From NCBI GenBank assembly GCA_964631605.1, contig CAZVYG010000024.1, positions 1 to 58,474 of the forward strand: a stretch of DNA of 58,474 bases. Direction: 5' to 3'. The notes under the pieces were generated by a model. That model ran no database searches. It had not been told where the DNA came from and worked only from the letters and a program-made list of their open reading frames with translations. Origin of the DNA: JARKQH01 sp964631605 (GTDB lineage Bacteria > Verrucomicrobiota > Verrucomicrobiia > Limisphaerales > UBA8199). A program made the position numbers and the translations under genes. Below, one piece after another: positions 17,310 to 25,788 of the stretch. The first letter of the stretch is position 1; the number at the start of each line of letters is the position of its first letter.

Positions 17310-17864
17310 ATGATTATTTACGTCGCCTGCCTGGCCTTGGGCCTGATATTCACCCTCATCAGCGCGATCACCAGCCATTTCTTCGGCGGGGATGACGGCG
17401 GGGATCTCGGCACCGGAGGCCATGCCGAGGCGGGCTATGATCACAGCGGTTTGCCCGGCGTCTCGTTTTTCAGCCCAACGGTGTTGTCGTGTTTCGTGAC
17501 CGCGTTTGGCGCGTGCGGCCTCATTCTGAGCAAAATCGAAGCAACCAGCAGTGTGTGGATCAGCGCCCCGATTTCGGCCATCGCCGGCGCAGCGATGGCG
17601 TTTGTCGCCTTTCTCCTTTTCAACTTCATGTTCAAGCACACCCAGAGCTCGAGCGAATCGCGCGTCGCCTCGCTGGTGGGCCAAACCGCCTCGGTCATTA
17701 GCCCCATTCCCGCCGATGGCGTCGGCGAAATCGCCTACGTCCAGGGCGGCTCGCGCTACTCCGCTCCAGCCCGCGGAGAACACGGCATGGCCATCGCGGG
17801 GGGCAAGCCGGTCCGGATTACCCGGATCGTGGGCACGCAATATTATGTCGAACCGATAGACTGA
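17310..17864 (+). CDS. NfeD-like membrane protein, flotillin partner
   Basis: A 184-residue protein with an N-terminal membrane helix, a Gly/Asp-rich loop, two to three further hydrophobic helices (VLSCFVTAFGACGLIL, MAFVAFLLFNFMF) and a C-terminal OB-fold-like domain (RVASLVGQTASVISP ... GKPVRITRIVGTQYYVEPID). This is the architecture of short NfeD proteins, which almost always sit beside flotillin genes and are thought to assemble with them in membrane microdomains. The flotillin gene begins 29 bases downstream, which supports the call strongly. ATG at 17310 precedes the first helix directly. Confidence 0.8.
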   Translation: MIIYVACLALGLIFTLISAITSHFFGGDDGGDLGTGGHAEAGYDHSGLPGVSFFSPTVLSCFVTAFGACGLILSKIEATSSVWISAPISAIAGAAMAFVAFLLFNFMFKHTQSSSESRVASLVGQTASVISPIPADGVGEIAYVQGGSRYSAPARGEHGMAIAGGKPVRITRIVGTQYYVEPID

Positions 17865-17893
17865 AACCGCAACAAACTTACCCTCCATTATCT

Positions 17894-19435
17894 ATGAATA
17901 TAAGTCTTGCTGTCCTGCTGGCGGAATTCTCCACGACCACCTGGGTCATCGGGGGGATCGCCGCCGTGCTGTTTGTCTTCTTCATGTTCGTTGGCATCTG
18001 GGCCAGCCGCTACACCAAGGTTGGCCCCAACCAGGTCCTGGTCATCTCCGGCCGGAAACACCGGATCGTGGATCCCGACGGCACGGTGCGCGATGTCGGC
18101 TTTCGCATCGTCAAGGGCGGCGGTGTGTTTGTCTGGCCGGTTTATGAAAAGGTGGACGTCCTCTCGCTGGAGCTGCTGACCATTGATGTGCAGACCCCCG
18201 AGGTTTACACCAGCAAGGGCGTCCCGGTGCTGGTGGACGGCGTGGCGCAAATCAAGGTCAAAGGCGACGACATTTCCATTGCCACCGCCGCCGAGCAGTT
18301 CCTGAGCAAGGGCACCGAGGAAATCAAGAACATCGCCACGCAAACGCTGGAAGGCCACTTGCGCGCCATCCTGGGCACCATGACCGTCGAGGACATTTAC
18401 CAAAACCGCGACGCCTTTGCCTCCAAGGTCCAGGAAGTGGCGGCGGGCGACATGGCCAACATGGGGCTGGGCATCGTCAGTTTCACCATTCGCGATATCC
18501 GCGACAAACAGGGTTACCTCGACGCCCTGGGCAAACCCCGCATTGCGCAGGTGAAGCGCGACGCGCAAATCGCCCAGGCCGAAGCCGACCGGGATGCGAT
18601 GATCAAGTCCGCCCAGGCGCAACAGGCGGGCCAGGAAGCCAAATTCATCGCCGATACCAAGATCGCCGAGGCGCAGCGGGATTACCAGAGCAACGTGGCG
18701 CAATACCAGGCCGCCGTGAACCAGAAAAAGGCCGAGGCGGACCTGGCCTACGATTTGCAGAAATACAAGACCGGCCAGCTCGTCAAGGCCGAGGAAGTCC
18801 AGGTCAGCATCATCGAAAAACAAAAACAGATCGAGCTGCAGCAACAGGAAATCCTGCGCCGCCAGAAGGAACTCGAAGCCAATGTGCAGAAGCCTGCCGA
18901 TGCCGAGCGCTACAAGGTCGAAACGCTGGCCAACGCCCGGAAGTTCCAGTTGGAAACCGAGGCGGCCGGCGCCGCCGCGGCCGCCAAGGCCACCGGCTTC
19001 GCCAACGCCGACGTGGCCAAAGCCACCGGCATCGCCGAGGCCGAGGCCAACAAGGCCCGCGGTCTGGCGGAGGCGGCCATCATCGAAGCCCAGGGCAAAG
19101 CCACCGCCGAAGCCATGCGCATGAAGGCCGAATCCTTCAAGCAATACAACGAGGCGGCGGTGGTCGAAATGATCATTCGGGTCCTGCCCGAGGTCGCAGG
19201 CAGGATCAGCGAACCGCTCTCCAAAACGGAGAAAATGGTGATCATCAACTCCGGACCAGGCGTGGGCGGCGGCGCCAGCAAGCTGACAGGCGACGTGACC
19301 CAGATCGTGGCCCAGTTGCCGCCGGTGATCGAAAGCCTGACCGGAATCAAGTTCGAGAAACTCATCGAGCAGGTGCCGGGTCTGAAGAAAACCACCACGC
19401 CGGCCGCCGCCGGCGAAAAGCCCGCCGCGCAATAA
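17894..19435 (+). CDS. Flotillin/SPFH-domain protein
   Basis: A 513-residue flotillin. One N-terminal transmembrane helix (VIGGIAAVLFVFFMFVGI) is followed by the SPFH/band-7 domain from about residue 40 to 230 (VGPNQVLVISGRKHR ... VEDIYQNRDAFASKV). A long coiled coil follows to about 430, rich in AEA repeats (AQAEADRDAMIKSAQAQ, AEAEANKARGLAEAAI). A Gly/Pro/Ala tail closes it. Flotillins form oligomeric scaffolds in inner-membrane microdomains. It forms an apparent operon with the NfeD-like gene upstream and a small PLDc_N-type membrane protein 45 bases downstream. Confidence 0.92.
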   Translation: MNISLAVLLAEFSTTTWVIGGIAAVLFVFFMFVGIWASRYTKVGPNQVLVISGRKHRIVDPDGTVRDVGFRIVKGGGVFVWPVYEKVDVLSLELLTIDVQTPEVYTSKGVPVLVDGVAQIKVKGDDISIATAAEQFLSKGTEEIKNIATQTLEGHLRAILGTMTVEDIYQNRDAFASKVQEVAAGDMANMGLGIVSFTIRDIRDKQGYLDALGKPRIAQVKRDAQIAQAEADRDAMIKSAQAQQAGQEAKFIADTKIAEAQRDYQSNVAQYQAAVNQKKAEADLAYDLQKYKTGQLVKAEEVQVSIIEKQKQIELQQQEILRRQKELEANVQKPADAERYKVETLANARKFQLETEAAGAAAAAKATGFANADVAKATGIAEAEANKARGLAEAAIIEAQGKATAEAMRMKAESFKQYNEAAVVEMIIRVLPEVAGRISEPLSKTEKMVIINSGPGVGGGASKLTGDVTQIVAQLPPVIESLTGIKFEKLIEQVPGLKKTTTPAAAGEKPAAQ

Positions 19436-19480
19436 GGCCGGCCAGGATTGGGTGCGGAACCCGTTCAAGAGATTACGACC

Positions 19481-19726
19481 ATGCAAAGTGCAACTGAAAT
19501 TGGGGCCAGCCTGGTGGGCATCCTGGTGATGCTGTTCCTCGTACTGATCAGTGTGGCGTTGTTCGTGCTGTGGATTTGGATGCTGATCCACGCCATCACC
19601 AACCAGGGATTGCGCGACACCGAGAAGGTGCTCTGGGTGATCTTGATCATCCTGCTCCCCTTCTTGGGGCCCATCCTCTACTTTTTTATCGGACGGCCCA
19701 AGAAATCGGCCAGTGGAACCGGTTGA
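19481..19726 (+). CDS. Small membrane protein with PLDc_N-type domain
   Basis: An 81-residue protein from ATG at 19481; a TTG at 19448 is in frame but adds only polar residues. Two hydrophobic helices are connected by WMLIHAITNQGLRDTEKVLW and end with LLPFLGPILYFFIGRPKK. That W-x-L...PxxGPxxYFFxGR pattern is typical of the PLDc_N domain, found alone or before cardiolipin-synthase catalytic domains. No phospholipase HKD motif is present. Its position after flotillin suggests a role at the same membrane region; function is unknown. Confidence 0.75.
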   Translation: MQSATEIGASLVGILVMLFLVLISVALFVLWIWMLIHAITNQGLRDTEKVLWVILIILLPFLGPILYFFIGRPKKSASGTG

Positions 19727-19843
19727 TCCGGCAAGTGTGGCGCCCTGCCGGTGGCCGGGGCGGCGACACCCGGCCTGAATGCCGAATGTTAAGGGTGCAG
19801 ACTCGCCGAAGGCGACCTGCCGAACCAGATTGAAGAGTGAATC

Positions 19844-20692
19844 ATGCGCTTGCTTGAAGCCATACTGGACGCCAACCACCGCGCCGCGGCGGGCGACACC
19901 ACGGCCGGTTTGCGTCCGTCACAGCACGAGGACGAGCTGCCGGTGGTGGCGCTCACGTGCATTGATCCCCGGCTCAACCGGCTGCTGCCCGAGGTGTTGG
20001 GGCTGCCGGAAGAGCAGTTCATCTGGCTTCGAAACGCGGGCAACATTATCACCGGGCCGTTGAGCAGCACGATGCGTTCGCTGGCCCTGGCCTGTGCCAT
20101 CAAGGGAGGACGACAAGTGCTGATTATTGGACACAGCGATTGCCAGGTGGCAAAGACGACGGCAATGCAACTGATCGAGCACTTCAGCGGCCTGGCCATC
20201 CCGCGCAAACTCCTGCCGGACAACATCAATGAATTCTTCGCCCTTTTCAGCAGCGAACGCCAGAACGTGATCCGGGCGGCGGAGGTGGTTCGGCACGGCC
20301 CGCTCATCAGCCCCCGCATCCCGGTGCATGGCTTGCTGGTGGATACCGAAAGCGGCAGGCTCGAATGGCTGGTAAATGGCTACGACACGCTGCAGTCGCC
20401 CGGGTTCTTTTCGCGTTGGAACGAGGCCGTGCGATCGGCAGCGCAGACGGTGGATGCTCTGAAGTCGCTGGCGGATTTTCAGATCGGCGAGATGAAGTTT
20501 CCCGAAACCCGGATTGGCGAGAAGGTGGCCCAGGCGGGTGGGTGGCTGGAGGAGAAGATCGGGGAACTTCAGGTCCAACCGCCACCTCCGCCACCCATAC
20601 CCTCGGCCCCGCCGCCGCCGCCCGCGCCGCCAAAACTGCCGTTGCCGCCGCCCCTCAAGCCCAAGCTCTCGTTGCGGCGCCCGCGGCAATGA
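19844..20692 (+). CDS. Beta-carbonic anhydrase-like protein with proline-rich tail
   Basis: A 282-residue protein whose first 200 residues form a beta-class carbonic anhydrase fold. The zinc ligands are Cys39 (in ALTCIDPRL), His97 and Cys100 (IGHSDCQVAK); the Asp41/Arg43 dyad is also present, so catalysis (CO2 hydration) is plausible. WLRNAGNIITGPLSSTMRSL matches the family's RNAGN segment. The last 50 residues are extraordinarily rich in proline, with PPPPPPIPSAPPPPP, and then KLPLPPPLKPKLSLRR. Such a tail is not part of normal carbonic anhydrases and could bind partners or the membrane. It lies 117 bases after the flotillin cluster. Confidence 0.8.
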   Translation: MRLLEAILDANHRAAAGDTTAGLRPSQHEDELPVVALTCIDPRLNRLLPEVLGLPEEQFIWLRNAGNIITGPLSSTMRSLALACAIKGGRQVLIIGHSDCQVAKTTAMQLIEHFSGLAIPRKLLPDNINEFFALFSSERQNVIRAAEVVRHGPLISPRIPVHGLLVDTESGRLEWLVNGYDTLQSPGFFSRWNEAVRSAAQTVDALKSLADFQIGEMKFPETRIGEKVAQAGGWLEEKIGELQVQPPPPPPIPSAPPPPPAPPKLPLPPPLKPKLSLRRPRQ

Positions 20693-20723
20693 GCGGCCGT
20701 CACCCACTCTGCGAGGGGCTGCC

Positions 20724-21383
20724 ATGACTCAAACCCCAACCCAACCGCGCCGGGGTTGCCTGGTTTATGTCCTGATCATCGCATCGGTCCTCGGCCTGGT
20801 GCTCATCGCGGGCGCGCTGGTCGGGATGCGCTACGCCAACCGAATGCTGCGCGAGTTCACCGCCGACGCACCCGAACCCCTGCCGGTCGCGCAACTCTCA
20901 CCCGCTCAAGCGCAGCAGTTGCGGCAGCGGGTGGACGGCTTCAGAGACGCGCTCCGCCGCGGGGCGGCGACACCGGAACTGGCGCTTTCGGCGGACGAAA
21001 TCAACGGCTTGATTGCGACGGATCCGCAATTCGGCGCGCTCCGCGGCAAAGTGTGTTTCCGCATGGAGGGCGATCGCTTGCAGGGACAGATCAGCGCGCC
21101 ACTGGACCAGTTGAATCTCCCCGTTTTCCGGGGCCGCTATCTGAACGGCAAAGTGACATTTGATGTTTCTCTCAAGAACGGCGTGCTGAGGGTGAGCCCG
21201 CAGGACATTCAGGTCAAAGGGCGGCCGCTGCCCGGGGTTTACCTTGACGCCTTGCGGAAGCAAAACCTCGCGGAAAGTTTCACGGCCGACCCCGGCGCCA
21301 GCCAGTGGCTCGAAAAGCTGGAGACTGTCTGCTTCAAGGATGGCCGGCTCGTCATCGTCCCCCAAAACCGGCCTCGCAGCTAG
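20724..21383 (+). CDS. Membrane-anchored protein of unknown function
   Basis: A 219-residue protein from ATG at 20724, preceded by a GAGGGG ribosome-binding site. A single N-terminal transmembrane helix (LVYVLIIASVLGLVLIAGAL) anchors a predicted periplasmic domain. The body has a helical part (AQAQQLRQRVDGFRDAL), then LSADEINGLIATDPQF and beta strands that look like a small lipid-binding-type or LEA-like fold (GRYLNGKVTFDVSLKNGVL). I recognise no family with certainty. It starts 31 bases after the carbonic-anhydrase gene and may be co-transcribed with it. Confidence 0.65.
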   Translation: MTQTPTQPRRGCLVYVLIIASVLGLVLIAGALVGMRYANRMLREFTADAPEPLPVAQLSPAQAQQLRQRVDGFRDALRRGAATPELALSADEINGLIATDPQFGALRGKVCFRMEGDRLQGQISAPLDQLNLPVFRGRYLNGKVTFDVSLKNGVLRVSPQDIQVKGRPLPGVYLDALRKQNLAESFTADPGASQWLEKLETVCFKDGRLVIVPQNRPRS

Positions 21384-21503
21384 GCAGAACGGCGCCCGCG
21401 ACCGGCCTTCGCGCCCAAACGCATGCCTGTCATCGCCGGGCCGCAGCGAAGACCCGGTCAACGCCCGGACATCTGCTTGCCTTGCGCGACGGAAGGGCTA
21501 AAC

Positions 21504-22394
21504 ATGGCCGGGCATAACATGAAAACGACGTCGCGGCTCAATCTCTCAACCGACAGTTTTTGCCATACGGTTCCTTCCCCCAGGCTCGGACGCTCAACTG
21601 CTGCGCTTACGGCCTGGGTCTTGGCGGGGCTGGCCTTGCTCCCACTTCTGGCTTTGCCTTCGGCCGGCGGAGACCAGGCACCCCCCCCAAGGATTGAGAC
21701 TGTTCAGTCCGCAAAGTCCCTCGCGATACCCGACACCGACGACTGTCTGCCGGGAGCAGGGCCCATTCGGCGATACGAGTGGTTCCGCAAGTTGTGGCTG
21801 GAGAAACGAACGGGCTGGCGGCAGCGGGTGGCCCACGATCAGGGCGCGCTGGTCTTCCTGGGCGACTCGATCACCCAGGGGTGGGGGGACGACCTGGGCG
21901 GAAGTTTCCCCGGTGTGAAAGTCGCCAATCGGGGGATCAGCGGGGACACCACTCGCGGGGTTCTGATCCGGCTTCAGGACGACGTGCTGGCCCTCCGTCC
22001 CTCAGGGGTGGTGCTGCTGATCGGCACCAACGATCTCGAGGAAGGCGCGGACCCGGACACCATCGCGGGCAACTTGAAGCTGATTCTGGCCGAGTTGAAG
22101 CGGCACGACCCGAGCCTGCCGGTGGTGCTTTGCGAGGTGTTTCCCAGCGCGGCCACCAAGAAACGTCCGGCCGACAAGATCAAACGCATCAACCACCTCT
22201 ACGCCGAAGCGGTCAAGAGTAACCCGCAGGTGACCCTGGTCAAAACCTGGGCGCTCTTCGCGAATGAGCAGGGAGACGCGCGTCCCGAGGAGTTTCCCGA
22301 TCTACTGCATCCCAATCAGGCCGGCTATGCGAAATGGGCGGCAGCCCTGCGGCCCGCCCTGGCTAGGCTGGGCCTTTTGAAAGAACATCCCTAG
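21504..22394 (+). CDS. SGNH/GDSL hydrolase (platelet-activating-factor acetylhydrolase-like), exported
   Basis: About 296 residues from ATG at 21504; another ATG at 21519 is equally possible. A hydrophobic segment (AALTAWVLAGLALLPLLALP) indicates export. The four SGNH blocks are visible: the catalytic Ser in VFLGDSITQGWGDD, Gly in NRGISGDTTRGV, Asn in LLIGTNDLEEG, and the Asp/His pair in DLLHPNQAGYAKWA. This matches the GDSL esterase/lipase group close to PAF acetylhydrolase, which cleaves acetyl or other ester groups from lipids or glycans. The substrate is unknown. coaE begins 13 bases downstream. Confidence 0.88.
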   Translation: MAGHNMKTTSRLNLSTDSFCHTVPSPRLGRSTAALTAWVLAGLALLPLLALPSAGGDQAPPPRIETVQSAKSLAIPDTDDCLPGAGPIRRYEWFRKLWLEKRTGWRQRVAHDQGALVFLGDSITQGWGDDLGGSFPGVKVANRGISGDTTRGVLIRLQDDVLALRPSGVVLLIGTNDLEEGADPDTIAGNLKLILAELKRHDPSLPVVLCEVFPSAATKKRPADKIKRINHLYAEAVKSNPQVTLVKTWALFANEQGDARPEEFPDLLHPNQAGYAKWAAALRPALARLGLLKEHP

Positions 22395-22407
22395 GGCGGG
22401 CGGCTGA

Positions 22408-23016
22408 ATGAAGACCCTGGGAATTACCGGCGGGGTGGGCATGGGCAAAAGCACCTGCGGCGCGCGGCTGGCGCGGCAGGGCGTCCCGGTGGTGGACACG
22501 GACGAGTTGGCGCGCGACGTCGTGGCCCCGGGGACCCCCGCTTTGGAGGAAATCCGCGAAACGTTTGGCGCCGAATTTCTGACCGCCGGCGGCGAGTTGG
22601 ATCGGGGCAGGATGGCCCAACGGGTGTTTGCGGACGCGGCGGCGCGGCGGCAGCTCGAGGCGATTCTGCACCCGCGCATCCGGGAACGATGGCGGGCACA
22701 GTTCGAGGCCTGGCGTCACGCCGGCCAGCCCCTCGCGGCGGTGGTTATTCCCCTCTTGTTCGAGACCGGGGCGGAAAAGGAACTGGATTACACGATCTGC
22801 GTGGCCTGTTCCGGCGAGACGCAACGGCAGCGGCTGCACTCACGCGGCTGGTCGCCCGCGCAAATCCAGCAGCGGATTCTGGCCCAGTGGCCCATCGAGA
22901 AAAAAATCGCCGCCGCGGATTTCGTGGTATGGACCGAAGGCGGTTTGGACCTGCTGGAGCCGCAACTGGAGCGGATTTTGAAAAACGTGCGCCGCGGCGA
23001 ACCGGCCCGCCCTTGA
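22408..23016 (+). CDS. coaE: Dephospho-CoA kinase
   Basis: A 202-residue P-loop kinase that phosphorylates the 3'-hydroxyl of dephospho-CoA in the last step of coenzyme A synthesis. The Walker A motif is GGVGMGKST near residue 8. VVDTDELARDVVAPGTPAL is the substrate-binding segment, with HPRIRERW and PLLFETGAEKELDY also conserved in CoaE. The length and order are standard, and the gene looks intact. It follows the SGNH hydrolase gene closely and is probably expressed with it. Confidence 0.95.
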   Translation: MKTLGITGGVGMGKSTCGARLARQGVPVVDTDELARDVVAPGTPALEEIRETFGAEFLTAGGELDRGRMAQRVFADAAARRQLEAILHPRIRERWRAQFEAWRHAGQPLAAVVIPLLFETGAEKELDYTICVACSGETQRQRLHSRGWSPAQIQQRILAQWPIEKKIAAADFVVWTEGGLDLLEPQLERILKNVRRGEPARP

Positions 23017-23049
23017 GGAGGCAAGAATCCCTCCGCTCGCCTGAACAAC

Positions 23050-23727
23050 GTGACGCTCGAGGTCATGAACCAGGCCGTGAGCACCACGTCACTCGCTGTC
23101 AGCTCAGCGGGATTGGTGACCTGGTCTTCGTCGCCGCCTGGCTCACCGTTTGAGCTCGGCCCCTTCCGTTGGACGCCCGGTGGCTCCAGCACGCTCTATT
23201 GGAACATCAAGAATGGTTCGCTGAGTTTCACTCTCGCGGGCGGCACGGTTACGGCTCCGACGGTCACCGGCTGGCCAAACCCGCAGTTTCCCAGCACCAC
23301 TTTCGACAGCAAAGGAAACTTCGAAAATACGATCTCGCTGGCCACCTTCCGCTCGATGTCGCTCGGCAGCGGCGGCTATGCCACGTTCAAGCGGTCGGGC
23401 GGCGTCCTCTCCATGCGCGTGCGCGGCCAGCAGAGTTTCTTTGGCAGTTCGATGCAGGAAGGTTTCGACATCAACAGCGCCGGCTCGGTCACCGGCTTCT
23501 TCTCCGGCAGCTTCAGCGTGGATTTCGGGGCGCCCATGGGCCGGATAGACTTTGCGAACGTCTATCTCAGCTACGATTCCACCCAGCCATCCTATCAGTT
23601 CCAGGGGCAGCTCCGGGTTGCCCTGAATGACTTCCGCATTCAGGTCGGCTCCGCCGGCGGCCAGGTTTGCCACCTGCTGTGCGACGGCGGCAGTTGCACC
23701 CCCACGCTGTGCCTGTCCAGCCCGTAA
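23050..23727 (+). CDS. Beta-rich protein of unknown function, possibly a fragment of an exported protein
   Basis: A 225-residue frame starting with GTG at 23050, without a clear ribosome-binding site or signal peptide. It is rich in Ser, Gly and Thr with regular beta-strand patterns (STLYWNIKNGSLSFTLAGG, GGVLSMRVRGQQSFFGSSM, YQFQGQLRVALNDFRIQVG). A cysteine cluster closes it (CHLLCDGGSCTPTLCLS). This is typical of exported beta proteins, so the lack of an export signal suggests a 5'-truncated gene. No homologous family is recognised. Confidence 0.45.
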   Translation: MTLEVMNQAVSTTSLAVSSAGLVTWSSSPPGSPFELGPFRWTPGGSSTLYWNIKNGSLSFTLAGGTVTAPTVTGWPNPQFPSTTFDSKGNFENTISLATFRSMSLGSGGYATFKRSGGVLSMRVRGQQSFFGSSMQEGFDINSAGSVTGFFSGSFSVDFGAPMGRIDFANVYLSYDSTQPSYQFQGQLRVALNDFRIQVGSAGGQVCHLLCDGGSCTPTLCLSSP

Positions 23728-23819
23728 CCAGCTTTTTGCGGCCAGGCATCTCCGGTCTTGCGCGCACGGCCCGGATAGGGTATCGCCTGTGCCAACAAAA
23801 AGCTCAACCTCACTCGCGC

Positions 23820-23963
23820 ATGCCAACGGCCCGAACACCACTAAAGACGCGGCTCGACAACGGGGTTTCCATCACGGTCAACTTCGGCGGTAAACCCTTT
23901 CCCTTGCCGGGCGGAGAGACGGTGGCGGCGATGGGTTTCCGGGCGCAGGGACAGGCGCGTTGA
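23820..23963 (+). pseudogene. Possible 3' remnant of a hydrolase-like gene
   Basis: A 47-codon frame whose product (TRLDNGVSITVNFGGKPFPL, then PGGETVAAMGFRAQG) resembles the C-terminal beta segment with NFG and a closing glycine turn that ends several large glycoside-hydrolase-like proteins. No upstream body of such a gene is present. I treat it as a decayed end of a lost gene; it could also be a chance frame. Confidence 0.3.
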
Positions 23964-24115
23964 CAAACCCGGTTTTGAGGCGAGGTTGAGACGGGATTGA
24001 ACGTTCTTTGCCAGCGGGCGTCAAAGCAGCAGGACCTTAATCCGGGACTGCAAACCTTAAGAACGAATCAAGAACATAATAGAGACCTGGAACGAGGCTG
24101 AGTAGAGTATCATTT
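23964..24115 (+). other. Intergenic region upstream of the HtrA-like protease gene
   Basis: No gene seen. Locally AT-rich sequence at 24055-24115 (for example ATCAAGAACATAATAGAG) probably carries the protease promoter, but no -35/-10 pair with good spacing can be picked with confidence. Confidence 0.3.
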
Positions 24116-25663
24116 ATGAGACGCAAGACAGGGTTTTGGAGTGGGATAGGGTTGGCCGGAGCATTGTTGTTTTCCGGAGTGGCAGTCACCGCGGCGCCTG
24201 CGACGCGGGGAGAAGGCGCCAAGAACCCGCCGGCAAAACTTGACATTCAAGATCGGCCGTTAAGTTCGGAAGTCAAAGCCGCCAGCAGCTTTGCCCCCGT
24301 CGCCAGGAAAGTGGCGGGGAGCGTGGTCAACGTCTTCTCGACCACCGTGATTCGAGAACGGCCGATGTGGAACCCCTTTTCGGAAGACCCGTTTTGGCGC
24401 CGGTTTTTCGGGGATAATTCAGGCCGGGCGCCCCAACCGCGGGAGCGCCGGGCGCAAGGGCTCGGGTCCGGCGTGATCGTCACGCCCGATGGCTACATTC
24501 TCACGGCCAACCACGTGGTGGATGGGGCCGATTCGGTGAAGGTGGCGTTGCCCGACGGGCAGGAATACGACGCCCGGATCGTCGGAAACGATCCTCCGAC
24601 CGACATTGCGGTATTAAAGATTGAGGCGAAAAAGGACCTGCCCGCCATTACCATTGCGGACAGCGACAAGCTCGAGGTGGGCGACCTGGTGCTGGCCATC
24701 GGCAATCCCTTTGGCCTGGGCCAAACCGTGACGATGGGCATCGTGAGCGCGCTCGGTCGTGGCGGCTTTGGCATCACCGCCTATGAGAATTTCATTCAAA
24801 CCGACGCGGCGATCAACCAGGGCAACTCGGGGGGGCCCTTGGTGGACGCCGAAGGCCGCCTGGTGGGCATCAACACGGCCATCTTCAGCCGCAGCGGCGG
24901 GTTTCAGGGGGTGGGCTTCGCTGTCCCGGTCAACATGGCGCGTTACGTCATGGACCGGCTGATCAGCGATGGGAAGGTCACCCGGGGCTACCTTGGGATT
25001 AACATCCAGCCCTTAACGCCGGACTTGGCCAAAGCGTTTAATCTGTCGGACGAAAGCAGTGGCGTATTGGTGGGGGGCGTTACGCCGAACAGCGCGGCTC
25101 AGCGGGCGGGATTGAAGGACGGGGATATTATCATCGAGATCAATGGCCAAAAGGTCACCGATCCGCGCAACCTGCAACTCATGGTGTCGCAAACCCCGCC
25201 GGGCAAAAAAGTAACCATCAAGGTCCTGCGCGGTGAGCCGGGCCGCAAACCCGCCGAGCGCACGCTCACCGCCACCTTGGGAGAGTTGCCCGAAGACATG
25301 CTGGCCGCCGGCGGTCCCGGTGGGCGTAATGCCCCTGGCGAAAGCGAGATGGATGCGCTGGACGGGGTGGAGGTGGCCGATCTGGATGCCCGCATGCGGC
25401 GCCAATTCAACATTCCCGCCGAGGTTCGTGGCGCGTTGGTGACCAATGTGGCCGAAGACTCCAACGCGGCTGAAGCCGGGCTTCGTCCGGGCGACGTGAT
25501 TTTGGAGATCAACCGCAAGACCGTGCAAAGCGCCGAAGACGCGGTGGAATTAAGCAACAGCGCCACTGGCAAAACCATCCTGTTGCGGATTTGGAGTCGC
25601 GGTATGGGGGGTGGCATCGGTGGGTCACGCTACCTCACAGTGGACAACACCAAACGCAAGTGA
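24116..25663 (+). CDS. Do/HtrA-family periplasmic serine protease with two PDZ domains
   Basis: A 515-residue DegP/HtrA-type protease for quality control of envelope proteins. A signal peptide (GLAGALLFSGVAVTAAPA) is followed by the trypsin-like domain with the full catalytic triad: His133 in LTANHVVDGA, Asp163 in PPTDIAVLK and Ser238 in NQGNSGGPLVDA. PDZ1 (GYLGINIQPLTPDLAKAF) and PDZ2 (IPAEVRGALVTNVAEDS) come after it. FGLGQTVTMGIVSALGR is also conserved. Length agrees with the family. The gene stands alone with a strong hairpin downstream at 25701. Confidence 0.93.
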   Translation: MRRKTGFWSGIGLAGALLFSGVAVTAAPATRGEGAKNPPAKLDIQDRPLSSEVKAASSFAPVARKVAGSVVNVFSTTVIRERPMWNPFSEDPFWRRFFGDNSGRAPQPRERRAQGLGSGVIVTPDGYILTANHVVDGADSVKVALPDGQEYDARIVGNDPPTDIAVLKIEAKKDLPAITIADSDKLEVGDLVLAIGNPFGLGQTVTMGIVSALGRGGFGITAYENFIQTDAAINQGNSGGPLVDAEGRLVGINTAIFSRSGGFQGVGFAVPVNMARYVMDRLISDGKVTRGYLGINIQPLTPDLAKAFNLSDESSGVLVGGVTPNSAAQRAGLKDGDIIIEINGQKVTDPRNLQLMVSQTPPGKKVTIKVLRGEPGRKPAERTLTATLGELPEDMLAAGGPGGRNAPGESEMDALDGVEVADLDARMRRQFNIPAEVRGALVTNVAEDSNAAEAGLRPGDVILEINRKTVQSAEDAVELSNSATGKTILLRIWSRGMGGGIGGSRYLTVDNTKRK

Positions 25664-25700
25664 GCTTTGCCTAGAGGACCGATCGAATTGGCAACAACAC

Positions 25701-25722
25701 CTCTTCCCTAAAGAGGGAAGAG
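25701..25722. terminator. Hairpin downstream of the HtrA gene, possible weak terminator
   Basis: A perfect 9-bp stem (CTCTTCCCT / AGGGAAGAG) closes an AAAG loop, 38 bases after the protease stop. The 3' side lacks a clean T-tract, so it may be a processing or stability structure rather than an intrinsic terminator, or part of the 5' leader of the next gene. Confidence 0.45.
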
Positions 25723-25788
25723 ACTTGCTCTTTCGCAATTAAGACTAACCACGGCGCCCGGCGAAAGCCGGACGAGGAGAAAGCACCT

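Noticed and set aside
17888..19879. A long open frame on the minus strand opposite flotillin (about 660 codons)
   Set aside because: It is the shadow of a GC-rich gene; its product is a low-complexity Leu/Gly/His-rich chain without domains, while the plus strand encodes a clear flotillin.
23730..23804. Inverted repeat AGCTTTTTG / CAAAAAGCT after the 23050 gene
   Set aside because: The 57-base loop makes a terminator or IS end unlikely; it may be chance.
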